NCBI GenBank assembly: GCA_009667805.1
Contig: CM019063.1
Span: 84,099,877 to 84,163,876 of the forward strand
DNA from: Leptobrachium leishanense
Taxonomy: Eukaryota > Chordata > Amphibia > Anura > Megophryidae
Length of the DNA stretch: 64,000 nucleotides
Reading direction: 5' to 3'
This document shows, piece after piece, positions 11,316 through 23,289 of the stretch. The notes below the pieces were generated by a model. The model had not been told where the DNA came from, searched no databases, and saw only the letters and a program-made list of their open reading frames with translations. Within the stretch, counting starts at the first letter, position 1, and each line of letters opens with the position of its first letter. The translations under genes were made by a program, and so were the position numbers.

Positions 11316-12544
11316 AGGTCCCCCATTTTTATTTCTAGGCAGATCCCCTTTTTTTTCTAGGCAGGTCCCCCCTTTTTTTTCTAGGCAGGTCCCCCCTTTT
11401 TTATCTAGGCAGGTCCTGTTTTTTGTTTCTAGGCAGGTTTCCCTTTTTGTCTAGGCAGGTCCTGTTCTGTGTTGCTAGGAAGGCGTCCCCTTTTTTCTCT
11501 AGGCAGGTCTTGATTTTTGTTTCTAGGCAGGTGTCTCCTTTTTTCTAGGCAGATCCTGTTTTTTCTTTCTAGACAGGTGTCCCCCTCTTCTTTCTAGGCA
11601 GGTGTCGTCGTTTTGTTTTTAGGCAGTTGTCCCCTTTTTCTCTCTAGGCATGTGTCCCTTTTCTGTTTTTAGGCAGGCAGGTGTCCCCTTTTTGTTTTTA
11701 GGCAGGTGTCTCCTTTCTGTTTTTAGGCAGGCAGGTGTCCCCTTTTGGTTTTTAGGTAGGTGTCCCCTTTTGGTTTTTAGGTAGGTGTCCCCTTTTTGTT
11801 TTTAGGCAGGCAGGGGTCCCTTTTTGTTTTAGACAGGTGTCCCTTTTTGTGTTTAGGCAGGCAGGTGTCCCCTTTCTTTTTTTAGGCAGGCAGGTGTCCC
11901 CTTTTTGTTTTTAGGCAGGCAGGTGTCCCCTTTTTATTTTTAGTAGGCAGGTGTCCCCTTTTTTTTAGCAGGCAGGGGTCCCCTTATTTATTTATAACAC
12001 AGGCAGGGGTCCCCTTTTATTTTTAGACAGGTGTCCCCTTTTTGTTTTTTGGCAGGCAGGTGTCCCCTTTTTTTTTTAGGCAGGCAGGTGTCCCTTTTTG
12101 TTAGGCAGGTGTCCCCTTTCTGTTTTTAGGCCAAGCAGCAGGGTCCCCTTTTGGTTTTTAGGTAGGTCCCCCTTTTGGTTTTTAGTAGGTGTCCCCTTTT
12201 TGTTTTTAGGCAGGCAGGGGTCCCTTTTTGTTTTAGACAGGTGTCCCTTTTTGTGTTTAGGCAGGCAGGTGTCCCCTTTCTGTTTTTAGGCAGGCAGGTG
12301 TCCCCTTTTTGTTTTTAGGCAGGCAGGGGTCCCCTTTTTATTTTTACACAGGCAGGGGTCCCCTTTATGTTTTAGACAGGTGTCCCTTTTTGTGTTTAGG
12401 CAGGCAGGTGTCCCTTTTTGTTTTTAGGCATTGTATCCCCTTTATTGTGTTTTTAGGTAGGCAGATTCCATTTTGTTTTTAGGCAGGCAGGTGTCCCTTT
12501 TTGTGTTTAGGCAGGCAGGTGTCCCCTTTTTTATTAGGCAGGCA
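11316..12544. repeat. 1.2-kb minisatellite, about 30 bp unit
   Basis: Roughly forty degenerate units of 'TTTTTAGGCAGGCAGGTG' plus 'TCCCCTTTTTG', with variable T runs and an optional extra GCAG. Lies inside the hAT-type element. ORFs made of SRQVPPF-like repeats are artefacts of the array. Confidence 0.95.
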
Positions 12545-12940
12545 GTGACACAACACACATACACACACTGTTATTTACTTATATTTTAGAATCAGGTTAG
12601 AATCCTTCTCTCCTGGCAGGTCTTCGTCCTCGCCCCCTCCCTGCATGTGCTGGACACTTTCAGCACAGCAGGGAGGCTCTGCATCTCTTGGCTGTCTCTC
12701 TGGAGGAAGGGGCGGAGCCAGCATGTCCCCATGTGAGCTGCTGGGCAGCCTCCTCCTCCTCCTTCTCTTCCCCGGCGCAGCATGTGGGAGTCGATCCCAC
12801 ACGCTGGCCGAGTAAATGGGAGACCCAGGGCCGGACACCTTCCTGGACTGCAGGGCCAATCCGGGCCCCCTCCCATCTGTCCCCTCGGGCAGTGCCCGCG
12901 TACCCGATGGCTCAGTCCGCCCCTGCATCTCATAGATTGT

Positions 12941-13763
12941 CAGGGTTATTCAAAGAGAATCGAAAGAAAGCAACCACACGTTCGGTGACTTTTTGTTCTC
13001 TTCAATTCGGTGTGATTTGGCGATCCCATTTCGGCAACCCTGTGGTGTATTCAGCAAGCACCACAGGGCCGCCGTAATGCAGGGAAAAGTCGCCGCAAAC
13101 CTGCCGAAAACTCACTGCAAAACGAGGGCGAACGCACACTGAAACCCGCAAAAACATCTGGATTAACCCGCCGAAGACGCCAGAGAAACCCGAGCAGTAG
13201 CCAATCGCAGCGCAGCCGCCGGAAAAACCCGACACCGCAGACGAAGGAGGTGAAGAAAAATAGAACAGTACGCTTGAATGTTTGTAAAGTGAAACGCTGT
13301 TTGCAAAGAAACTACAGAGTGAAAAAGTCTGAAATTCACATATGAGGTCCAGGGAATGATAATAAAAAGGGCTGTTACAGAAAAAAAGAAAAAAAAATTT
13401 TAAAAAAAGTTTGCAAACAAATCCCAAAAAATGCCTAAAAGGTCCTAAAAAAATCTAAAAATAAAGAGACATTTTACTGCAGAATATTATAATGAACGGT
13501 TTATTAGATATTGAATTAAAATGGGAATATTTTTAACATTGAAACCTATGGGATTCGCCTGAATAAACCACCGAATGGCAGGGCAATTTGGCAACTTTTC
13601 ACTGCTGGTTTTTGTTCTCTGAATAGACGAAGCATTGCTTCTCTATGGGGATTCACTGCCCTCGAACAGGCACCGTATGTGCAGGCAATTCGCCAGGATT
13701 TGGTGAATTGCCTGCTCTCTGGATAGCCGAATGGCCAGGAAAGGTAACCGAACGCTGAATTTC
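12941..13763 (+). mobile_element. Family Z copy 1 (3' end missing)
   Basis: Starts CAGGGTTATTCAAAGAG eight bases after the TSD of the hAT-type element. It stays alignable with the complete copy at 59021-59872 until the GGTAACCGAACGCTGAATTTC segment, then diverges before the expected right terminus. No coding capacity. Confidence 0.75.
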
Positions 13764-14934
13764 ATATATACCTTGCTTTATACATATAATACATTCCCTC
13801 ATCTAACAGGATAGTAGCCAGTCCCTGTGCATTTTAACCCCTTAAGGGTGGCTAGGTGTCGTGTGTGGGTCTCTGATGGCAATGTTTCTATACATCCTAC
13901 AAATCCGCCACTTCATGGGCAGGTTATGGGGACCTTCTAGGCACGATATTTAAAGGATTTTTTTATTTTTAACCCTTATTTTATGGAAAACTCACTGTTC
14001 CTTTAAAAACTTCTTTTTTTATACTTTTTTTTCTTGTTTCCTGTCCCCCAGGGCACTACCCGGACCCCCATACACCTTTTATGGCAAATATCTTGCATAT
14101 GTGCCCTCTTGGAGGGCACTCTAAAAATCGAACTTTTGAGTCCCATTGAGTTCGGTTCGTGTTCGAGTTCGAACTCGAACTTTTGAAATTGTTCGAGTTC
14201 GAATGCGAACCGAACACGGGGGTGTTCGGCTCATCCCTAAACTAGACCTGTATGTAAAGGTTTCTTTACATTAAACACACATTTAAATTGGTGTAATCTG
14301 AGCACATGTGAGCTATTCCAGCCATATAATCTACTTGCTCCATTGAGGTTTCTATTATTTTTACTATTATTGATTTTGAGAAGCAAAACGTGCTCCATTT
14401 CCCCTGCGTTTCTTACATTGTTATTCGTGAGATTTATCCGAGTGACTTTACTATAAGTACATTTATTTTAATATCAAAACAATACTTTAATCCTATGTAT
14501 GGAGAAAGCCTTCTTATCCGATTTTCATGTATACAGTTATCTGTTTGTGACCTACTTTCTGCTGCCCCGCCTACTACACAAAAAAGTTAAATTTTTTGAC
14601 ACATGAAAGCAGGCGTCCATTATTTCGTGAGAAGCAGCAAGATAGTGGAGTGCAGGATATTATTAAAGTAGAAGTAAGCATAGTTTTATTTTTTATTATT
14701 ACATTCTTTCCGGCTGTCACTTGTATCACATAATGTACAGTCACTGAAAACTGGTATGTTATCCCTAAATTCATTTGAAGGAAACCTGGCTTCAATGAAA
14801 CATAGCTATCCATTATTAGTGGAATATTTTTGGAAGTGACACCCAAATACCATAACTATTTGCAAGGTGTCCCCACTATATTACACTCAATACTGACACC
14901 CCTGCCCTAAAAACACTTTTGGAGACTGACATGT
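13764..14934. other. Intron segment with a palindromic element end
   Basis: Mostly unassigned. At 14151-14174 and 14191-14214 lies an inverted repeat of CGAACTCGAAC type, followed by GTTCGGCTCATCCCTA, which looks like the terminus of a hAT-type MITE. I could not find the other end. Confidence 0.45.
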
Positions 14935-15190
14935 CAGCCAGCAATCGGACCCTGCAACACCATGCCAGCCAGCAATCCGACCCTGCAACACCATGCCAGC
15001 CAGCAATCTGACCATACATCACCATGCCAGCCAGCAATCTACTTCCATGGAATGCCATACCAGCCAGCAATCTACCCCCTGCAACACCATGCCAGCCAGC
15101 AATCTGACCATGCAACACCATGCCAGCCAGCAAGCTACTCCCCTGCAATGCCATACCAGCCAGCAATCTACCCCCTGCAACATCATGCCT
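14935..15190. repeat. Minisatellite, about 32 bp unit
   Basis: Eight units of CCAGCCAGCAATC followed by a variable spacer and CAACACCAT. Open frames on both strands here (PASNP or LAGMV repeats) are a by-product of the array. Confidence 0.9.
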
Positions 15191-16020
15191 GACAACCTGT
15201 CTGTAGGCTTAAGGACCCGAGACAAGGGCTGGTATCTATCATCTCCAGGCATGTACTGGCCATAGGGACTACAGGGAGATTCCCGGTGGGCCTATGGCTT
15301 AGTGGGCCAGAGTGAATGCTGGTTCAAAGTGTGGCTTGCACTGTCCTTAATGGGTGAGGTGAGAGCTTCCTCAACGTCTGTAAAACGGATGCAGTCTCAT
15401 ATTGGGGCCACCGTGCTGGTGAAACCCGCTGCGCATCCGCCTCACCTTAAGGTACGGTGCGCACTCAACTTCAGTGCCACTGCATTGCTTTACCCAATCA
15501 ATCTGCAGTAACTCCGGTATCTGTAGAGTGATTGGTTTAGCGATCCGGCTGGTTTATATACTATTTTTGTGCATGTTTGCATAATTAAAGTGGGCCAGTC
15601 TGGATGAAGTCCAGGGCTGATTTATTTTTTGTCCCTAATATTACGCCTTAAGCTAACACAGCAGCTCAGGGATAGTACGTGGTAACATGTAGGCGCTAAG
15701 GGTTATTGGCTTGTGAACATATTATCCCTTAACGATTCCCTGTTACAACAAAATGGGAATAAGCCCCCAAATGTGCGCTGCCACCCCAGAGTATTGTGAG
15801 TAGAGTGTGGGCCTGGTTTTGTTTTTAACTACTATCATAGTTTTGTAAACTTGTATGGTAAATAATAAGTCTGTTTCTAGAGCTTTTTAACCCCTAAACT
15901 ACTAAGGTTTTATTGAAAAAAAAATTCATAACATTTATTTGAAACATATAATGCAAAATTAACAATTAAAATGGGGTAAAATACAAATTACACACTGAGC
16001 TAGAGATAGTTAAAACATTA
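15191..16020. other. Intron, unclassified
   Basis: 15248-15625 has phrases such as TGTACTGGCCATAGGGAC and GTGGGCCAGTCTGGATG, typical of degenerate hAT-type MITEs, but I cannot place termini. The remainder shows nothing. Confidence 0.35.
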
Positions 16021-16205
16021 AGGGCACTATTCCGTCCCTCACGCTAAAATGGGACCCAAAGGGGGGAATCTGCGTCTGCTTACGGGTCATGAGATCGTGG
16101 AGGGAGACTGGGGTCTATTTGTTCCAAGTCTTACTCTGCTCCCTGCGTCAGGAAGGAGCGGATTGGGCCACTGTTCTCCCCGTGTGATCAGGGGTGAGAA
16201 TCGGA
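16021..16205 (-). mobile_element. Family X fragment with one intact end
   Basis: TAA at 16018-16020 is followed by GGGCACTATTCCGTCCCTC, the family terminus. The internal GAGGGAGACTGGGG segment matches family X on the opposite strand. The other half is missing. Confidence 0.6.
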
Positions 16206-18490
16206 TTCATTGCACTGTGTGTGAGTGCTGCTCCTTGTAGCTTGTTTACAGTATATTAAGATAGGTTGAAAAGAGATAAGACCGTGGATTTGGTTTCTCC
16301 ACAGGGGGCATGCTAATCTTGCTTTTAAAAGGTATGATAATGAGTATTGATATGCTAATGGTTGCTTTTCAACACAATACAATGCAAAATCGAGTTAATT
16401 AAATTTTGGGAGTGAATAGGTTTAAAGAGGTTGTGATGACCATTAATCAATGGTAGTGGCTTTCTTAAACCTTGTAGCACATGACAGAAACTCCAGGGCG
16501 CTTAGAAAATGAATAATTTTTCCATTTTTCCAGCTTGCCCCATCCCCCAGCTGCTGACCTTTGGCAACTGAAATCCTGAGTCTGACCACAGCAAGCATAA
16601 TTTGCTGGATTTGTACATTTTAAATGTCAACTGGCGGCCAAGGCCTTGACCAATACAACACAGTGTTTTGTCTTTTAACACAGTCTTAGCGTTGTTCAAT
16701 GTATGTGCAGTAATAGGTTTTTTTTGCGTTTTTTAGGTCTTTACTGTAGCTGCATGAATAGATCTGTATCTATATTTCAGAGCTGACATTTACCATTCAA
16801 ATCTGAATAATAGTAGAATTTAAGTTATTTTTGTCCTTTAAATAAATACACATGATAAATTGTAAAATATTTATGGATTTCTAGTAAATCCAATGACTGA
16901 GGAAAACTACTTTTGTACAAAAATGACTGTGTTTGAAAAGTCCTATTCTACCCTCTATAGATGTTAACATGGAAACTCTAAATGTCTAAATATAAAAACC
17001 ATGTGCTCGTAGGAGATTTTGAGCCCTATTCCATGATTGGCGCTAAGCGCTTAAGTTGTACAACATAACTTCTAGCTTAATTTCTCCTTGTCCGATGCCA
17101 TTCCAGATATCACAGCTCCTTACTGTACATCACATATGTATTTTATAAAGGAACTGTAGCTAGCAGATGAAGAACGAGCTATTTAAATGTAGCTTTTCCT
17201 TCATCTGTGATGCTGTTATTCAGCAATGAATAATGGCATCTAATCGCTGGTGTTAAGTGACTGAGCTTTGACAAAATCACTTAACACATAAATGTAAACC
17301 CAGTAAAAAATCCCAGACTTACCTCCTTTCCCGTGGTGCAGAGAGCCTCATGATCCGCTCTCTGTATGAAGCTGAACATATAAAGGTCTAAACACCGACT
17401 TTGCCACCGTATTGCACCAAACAGTGAATTTCACAGTTCGGGGCAATTTCGGGGTAGTTTGTCTATTCACTAAGCTGTCAATTTGCCAAATACAGGCGAA
17501 TTGATGGTGAAATGCGGTGTAGTTCGCTGGTCTTCAGCAGCACCGAAATTCTCCCATAGAGAATTAGTGGTTTGTCAGATCACAGAATGCAGAACTGTAC
17601 CGAAATGTCAGTGAAATGCCGTGATTTTCTGTGTTTCTGTTAGGTTTAAACCAGAGTATCCCATAGGATTCAATGTAAAAACGTAATATCATTTTTTTTC
17701 AAAGATCTTTTTTTTTCATTTATAGAAAAAGTCCTTTTTATTTTTTAAAACACCTTTTTGTATTTTTTAGACATTTTTGTTTACCAATTTTTTTAAAAGC
17801 TTTTTTTTTTATTCCATAAAAAACTCACCTTTTAATTATTTTTTTAACAGACCATTCTTCTTATTTAGACACGTTTTAATAATTTTTTATCGGTTTAAAC
17901 ACCTATGAGGAGAATAGGCGCGTTCTGTTTTTTTGTGCTTTTTACAGTTCGGCGGAATTCGCCAAGACCTCTTCGGTGACGTTCTTCCTACCTTTTTGTG
18001 GGGCTTTGGCGACTCCATCTTCGGGGCACTACGGTGACCATTCACTAAATAGTGAATTCACAGAAATATCAGCAAAATGGAATCGTCAAAGTGAAAAGCT
18101 ACGAAATTTCCCTGAAATTTCCGTGCTTAGTGAACCTTTTAGTTCTCAGTGGTCTTCCGTGAATCTTTTTGCTGTCCGGTTGTGACCCTGCAAGTGCAAG
18201 AAAGACTCAGTGGAGTTCCATGGACTCCTGGAGGAGATAACCGCATCGGCAAGCAGTGCTGCTGCTGCTATCCACCTGCAACTCAGAGATATTACAACTC
18301 GAGCTCCAGCAACAGCAGCTTGGAAGAAATAAGGGTGCTAATGGCGAGCCACAAATGGAAAACCGCTTTTGCGTAATTTTTCAAATTTGCGGCTGCCTAT
18401 TAATGTTTCTGATGGAACACAGGTCCCTTGACTATTAAAAAGAAATGTGCTTCTACATGTTCATTGCTTTCCTCTGCAGTTCCAGCACAC
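16206..18490. other. Intron, partly repeat-like, no gene
   Basis: 16206-17380 shows nothing identifiable. 17380-18180 carries scattered GTGAATTTCAC and TATTCACTAA phrases and T-rich tracts that look like an old DNA element, but no terminal repeats could be paired. No coding similarity. Confidence 0.35.
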
Positions 18491-18494
18491 TCAG

Positions 18495-19207
18495 GGCCCT
18501 ATTACAATCAAACGCTAGCGTTGGGGCTCAGGTATGTGATCGTTAGCGCTAGTTAAGTGCCTTTTACGAATGCCCCATATTACATTCGGAATGCCAACGG
18601 GTTAAAAAATCCATTAGCGTATTGATGGTTGCACTCATTTGTGCGAGCTTACTGTACTTTGCGCTCCCTATACTTAACATGGGGAGTGCAATCAGTAAGT
18701 AGCATTAGGCTTACAAATTCCTAACGCTAATTACCGCACCGATGTGGTAACTAAAAAGTTAACCACAGGTAGACGCTGGTGCTGATTGTGCTTCTGCGGT
18801 ATCAGCACCAGCTAAACCCCCCCCCCCCCAAAAAAATCTGATACTCACCGCTCATACCGCGGTGTGAACAGTGGCCGATCTGCCACTTCTGACCGCCGGA
18901 AGCAGAGCAAGACTGGGGACAAATAGTTTCCAGTGGCCTTCCTTGAATCCGCGTCCCTGCACAATCTTGTGGCCTGGCAGCACACGCCTCCTTAGAGTCC
19001 TATGGACTCTTAAGAGGTGATACTTGCGGCGGCGCGGAAGTGTTGCTGGGAGTATCAGGGAGGGTACTACTCGGTTACGGGGCAGGCTGCTGAATGAGCG
19101 CCCGCCCCTTAGTTTGGAGTTAAAATGGAGATGCTAAGGGGAAACCTGCAGGCATAGGTTTTCACTGTCGGCATCCCCGTTTTAGCGCATGGCACGTAAT
19201 AGCGCCC
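18495..19207 (+). mobile_element. Non-autonomous DNA element, family X copy 2 (complete)
   Basis: Starts GGGCCCTATTACAATC and ends GTAATAGCGCCC, with TCA on both sides (18492-18494 and 19208-19210). The 713-bp interior is CpG-rich and contains a short inverted repeat (GTTAACCACAG, GCTGGTGCTGAT region) and an 11-base C run. There is no ORF of substance. It shares its terminus, but not its interior, with family Y. Confidence 0.85.
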
Positions 19208-19210
19208 TCA

Positions 19211-19955
19211 GTCTTTAACCTCCCACTTTTTTACTATTATTGTTAGTTTTTATTCTTTTCTGCTGTGTTTTGCTTTTCATTGCACCTGGAGGTAACCATC
19301 TCTTCTCTCTCCTCCTTTTCCTGTTTTCGTCTCATGTCTACTGATTTTGGATGGCATACTGCAGACGTGCCTGCATTTAAAACTGTTCTTTTTGAGCTGT
19401 GCCTTATGGTATTATTTGTTTTTCAGATATATATGGTGGACTTTCTGTTTTTTTGGTATATCTTTTCAGACATGTTTTGGGTTGTTTTGTTCTCCGTTTC
19501 GTACCGCGTCTTTATATATTGTGTTACATTTTCAAAATTCTAAATAAATAATTAAGAAAAGCAAGCAAACAAATATGCATTATAAACTGTTACTGATGGG
19601 AGTTTATTTGCATATAAGTATTGTTTTGCTATTCATTTTTATTTCATTGCAACTATTCAGGTTTTTTTAGGGTATACATACATCATCTTGTGATAGGTTG
19701 TTAGTATACAGGGCATATGTATCAGAATGTTGCCAAGTGCCAGTTACATCTATTGAGTGCTATTGCAGACAGTTATACAGACCTTTGGTAAGGACCTAAT
19801 CTTCAAAATTACTTCTCAAGAAACTTGGCCATTTAAATGAATGAGAAAATAAAAAGGTTTTGGTTATTTGTACCTCTGGCTCCTACGTTTAATATAACAT
19901 GGTATTTCACAAGTTTATTTCTACTGTGTATATATATATGTATATATTTGTAAAG
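19211..19955. other. Intron, nothing recognised
   Basis: T-rich sequence with a 92-codon open stretch on + at 19265-19543. Its hydrophobic, Phe/Leu/Val-rich translation follows base composition and matches no family I know. Confidence 0.45.
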
Positions 19956-19968
19956 CAGTGGTTCTCAA

Positions 19969-20623
19969 TAATTTTGCATGGATACCACTTTTTTAGGACC
20001 GAGTACAAGTACCGATACTTTTATTTAATGTCCTGTGACCGCTTTCCAATAAATAATTTAGAAAGTTGCTGATAGCCTGTCCAGTTTATGTCAATATTGA
20101 AATGTATAGCCAGACACACCATTTACCCCCTGCACAGGCCTGCACACACCCTGACCACACAGACACCACACCTCAGATATATGTATACCTACTCAGATAC
20201 ATGTATACAGACCTACCAGACATAACCAAACAGATACATATATACAGACCTCAGACCAGACATACCCACTCAGATACATGTATACAGACCTCAGACCAGA
20301 CATACCCACTCAGATACATGTATACAGACCTCAGACCAGACATACCCACTCAGATACATGTAAACAGACCTCAGACCAGACATACCCACTCAGATACATA
20401 TATACAGACCTCAGACCAGACATATCCAGACAGACAGACGCTGGGGCAGCTGGCCGGATGCATTAAAAGTATTCGACCAGCGTTCCCCTCTGGTTGGACA
20501 CCTTACCGAGCGGCCGCAGGGCTGTGACGCGCTCCTGCGAGATCTCAGCATGAGACAGCGTCACAGCTTTGTACTCATTCAAATGCCGGTAATTACACCG
20601 ATACTAGTATCGGTGCATCCCTA
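19969..20623. mobile_element. hAT-type element nested in a MITE terminus
   Basis: The right end reads TATCGGTGCATCCCTA. The left end, TAATTTTGCATGGATACC, is a degenerate complement, and GTACCGATAC phrases recur inside. It is flanked by GTTCTCAA (19961-19968) and GTTCCCAA (20624-20631), seven of eight bases identical, fitting an 8-bp TSD. The interior is mostly a 40-bp tandem array. Confidence 0.65.
20194..20430. repeat. Tandem array, exact 40-bp unit
   Basis: Units start at 20231, 20271, 20311, 20351 and 20391 (each CAGATACAT...CCCACT), preceded by a 37-bp unit at 20194. They are almost identical, which suggests recent expansion or gene conversion. Confidence 0.95.
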
Positions 20624-20801
20624 GTTCCCAACCCTGTCCCCGGGTCACCCCAATAGGCCAGATTTTAAGGATTACCTTAGTGATTGCAGGATTCAATCTG
20701 CATTTCCCTGAGCAACAAATCATGTCACCTGTGCTGTGCTTCAGATATCTGGAAATCCTGGCCTGTTAATGGTTCTTGAGGATCACAGTTGGAAACCACT
20801 G

Positions 20802-23247
20802 TCAGATATAATAAAGGTTGGAGTCATTCATAAAAATAGCTTATACATTTTATTATTTAGTTATTTCTTGCGTTCCTTTCTCCTAGTAGTATATGATTTG
20901 CCCATTGAATGGATATTATGTTTAAATCCCTCATGTTCCATGTTAAAATCACACAAATTCTACAGGATTAGAAAAGCAAGATCCTTTTATTTGTAAGGAT
21001 AAAAAAGGTTCATGAAAACCACGCAGAACAGGAGAATAAATAAAGCTCTAATCCAACACTCCTCCAACTGAAGGTGCACTTGTTGACCTCTGCTGTCTGA
21101 TTGCTCATTAAGAGGTCACTTTCTGTTGAAAGCTGGAGTAACGTTTTATTCATGTATAAATCCAAGGCAGGAGTCAGACTTGTCAGTTTTGCAGATGTTT
21201 TCCCAGACATTCACAAAACCACTCATCACCAGCCCCGATCACTATTTGATTTTAAAATGTGTGCCTTAAGCATACAGACAGGTTGTCAGGCTCATGCGGT
21301 AACGTTTTCAGAGATCGCTGGCTCTGGGGATTTTTAAAACCGAGTAACAGATTTAATGTATTGTTCTTTGGATTGTCAAAATGTAATATGGTCATTGTTC
21401 TATCGTGCTATTCTCCATTTATTCCATATGCACCAAGTACCCTCTTCCCTTTGGAAATAAATCAGATTTTCGTTGTTCTTGTCAACTGTTGATGTATAAC
21501 TTTATCATATGCCACGTTGATTTTATAGCTGTCTGTGGTGTTACTGGAGTGAATAACTCTCCCTCACATGATTGCATTTTCCTCTAGTAGTTTGGATTGG
21601 TTTACTTCGTAAAATGTTTTACTGCTTTGAGTTTTTTTTTATTTAAAGCACTCAATGTATTTGACATCATAGTGTCAAACATAAATGACAAGTAAGAAAC
21701 GTTCTGAGACTGTATCTTCTGTAGTCTTCCACTGAGAAAAGTACGTCAATATCATCTTTAGACGTGTGAACCGTATTAAGAGTTTACTTTATCTATACAA
21801 AGATTACCCAGCTTGCACATTGCGGATCTGAGGCAAAGTAACATTTATTCTTTTTAATAGAAGCAACGTAAATTTCAAATATGTTGGGACCAATATTTCC
21901 TAAAGGAGGGCATATTTTGACCGTTACGTACCGTTGTGTACACTCTGCCTTCTAACAGCTTATCAGTCTCCAGGCAATGCAAACCATGCCAATCTGCACT
22001 GACCGTCAGCAAAAGATCTGTCCGTCAACCACTTTCTCTCGCTGCCTGTGGCCAGCTAGTAAAAAAGATTACATTTTGGAGTTTTCAGAGGATGAATCTG
22101 TATTTCTCTACACATTTTTCACTTATACCTTCACCCAATGCCTTAAATTGTTTATCTATTTACCAATAGGCATAAGGAAAAGAGAGAACTCAAACCAATG
22201 ATTTCTTTGGAAGCAGATATGAGCACCCTCAGTTACGTATGAGTTTGCATCATCATCCTTTAAAAAGGTGCAAGAATCGCTCCTCATTTGGAGGTACTTT
22301 CCCCAGTGTCTCAAGGCCCTGCTACTGCTAATTTACACACACACTGGAGCTGAGGGGCTCTAACCTCAAACCTCTTTAGACTTGGATTCCCTTGATTAAT
22401 CTCCTTCCCACACATCTTGGACATCATCAAGTGACAGTGGTCTGGACCCACAATCCTACTTTCGTGAACCTAACCCTGGGACTCGTAAGGGTTGTAAAAA
22501 GACCCATGTCCGTACTACCCCTACCATGTGCTGAAGCCTGGCCAGGTTTTATTTCTGCGTGTTTTTGAGATCCAGTCCAGTTGAGGGCAGCCGCAGGTGC
22601 TTCCACATCCAGCCTTGCAATCCATGGAGTTCATATGTAAGGGTGCCTTTGCATTGCATTAGTTAATAGTATGTCCAGGACTCTGTGATGAACTTCAGTT
22701 CGCCTTACCTTCCAATTGTGTGTCCTGTGTAGAGATCCCTGCCATCATTGTGTTTAATTTCGTGAGTCCCCATCTGATCCTGCCTTCTACATGCCCGGTG
22801 TGATTCCTGATCATTGTGTTATTAACGTTTGTCTGTTCCCTCTGAGTAAGTAGTGGGGCAACTGCGTTCCTACGCGTTCCCCCTCAACTTGACAGCTGTC
22901 TATACCTCCCAGGTAGCCACAAATGGTAACCTGTAGCTCTATAAGAAATATGTATTAAACTCTTGGGTAGGGATACACTGTGAGACCACTCATTACTTTC
23001 CTGACGCTATAGAGCGCTAAACGTCATATTCAGACAGTAGTCTCTCTATTCATATCTACTGTCCGCATGAGGTCCCGCTATGGTCCTTCTTGATTTCAAG
23101 TACTTGCCCTTTGTGGTCCATCTGTGATCTTAGACCTTCCACACATTACCCTTAGGACCTCTATATGTTTTTGTTAGTCTGTCTGCCTCATAATCCACCT
23201 ATTCCTTCTTTCAGATCGTATTAATAAAAGTTGTGTTTTATTTAATA
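20802..23247. other. Intron, nothing recognised
   Basis: No exon-like conserved segment, no paired termini and no tandem repeat. Open frames are short and lack family resemblance. Confidence 0.45.
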
Positions 23248-23289
23248 CTAGTTGTAAAGCCTGCCCAGAGGGCAGTCTATTGTGGATAT

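Larger units (their letters stand above)
10589..12925. mobile_element. hAT-type non-autonomous element with two minisatellites
   Basis: Starts CAGGGGCGGACTGA and ends TCAGTCCGCCCCTG, a perfect 14-bp terminal inverted repeat. It is flanked by an identical 8-bp duplication, CATCTCAT, at 10581-10588 and 12926-12933. An 8-bp TSD with a CAG-type TIR is typical of hAT elements. No transposase is present. The 2,337-bp interior consists largely of two tandem arrays plus a GC-rich 3' part (about 12600-12900). Confidence 0.9.
19956..20801. mobile_element. hAT-type MITE (CAGTGGTTCCCAAC family) split by a second element
   Basis: Left end CAGTGGTTCTCAA (19956-19968) and right part 20624-20801, ending GTTGGAAACCACTG. 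The right part matches the MITE at 52960-53143, including CACCTGTGCTGTGCTTCAG. The two parts are separated by the element at 19969-20623. Confidence 0.7.

Noticed and set aside
11215..12289. Repetitive frames of SRQVPPF or GRSPFWFL type
   Set aside because: Products of the minisatellite in the hAT-type element.
12575..13077. Overlapping 113-129 codon frames on both strands
   Set aside because: They cross the exact end and TSD of a hAT-type element, so cannot be a conserved gene.
14935..15190. Regularly spaced repeats resembling a CRISPR array
   Set aside because: Vertebrate sequence; spacers are not unique and units are degenerate, so it is a minisatellite.
14962..15265. PASNP and QQS repeat frames, at first sight like a low-complexity secreted protein
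   Set aside because: Created by a 32-bp minisatellite, and equally open on the other strand.
19265..19543. 92-codon hydrophobic frame resembling a membrane protein
   Set aside because: T-rich composition explains the Phe/Leu content; no signal or family pattern, and two frames are open together.
20066..20527. 153-codon frame with RPDIPTQIH repeats
   Set aside because: A 40-bp tandem array; three unit lengths restore the frame.
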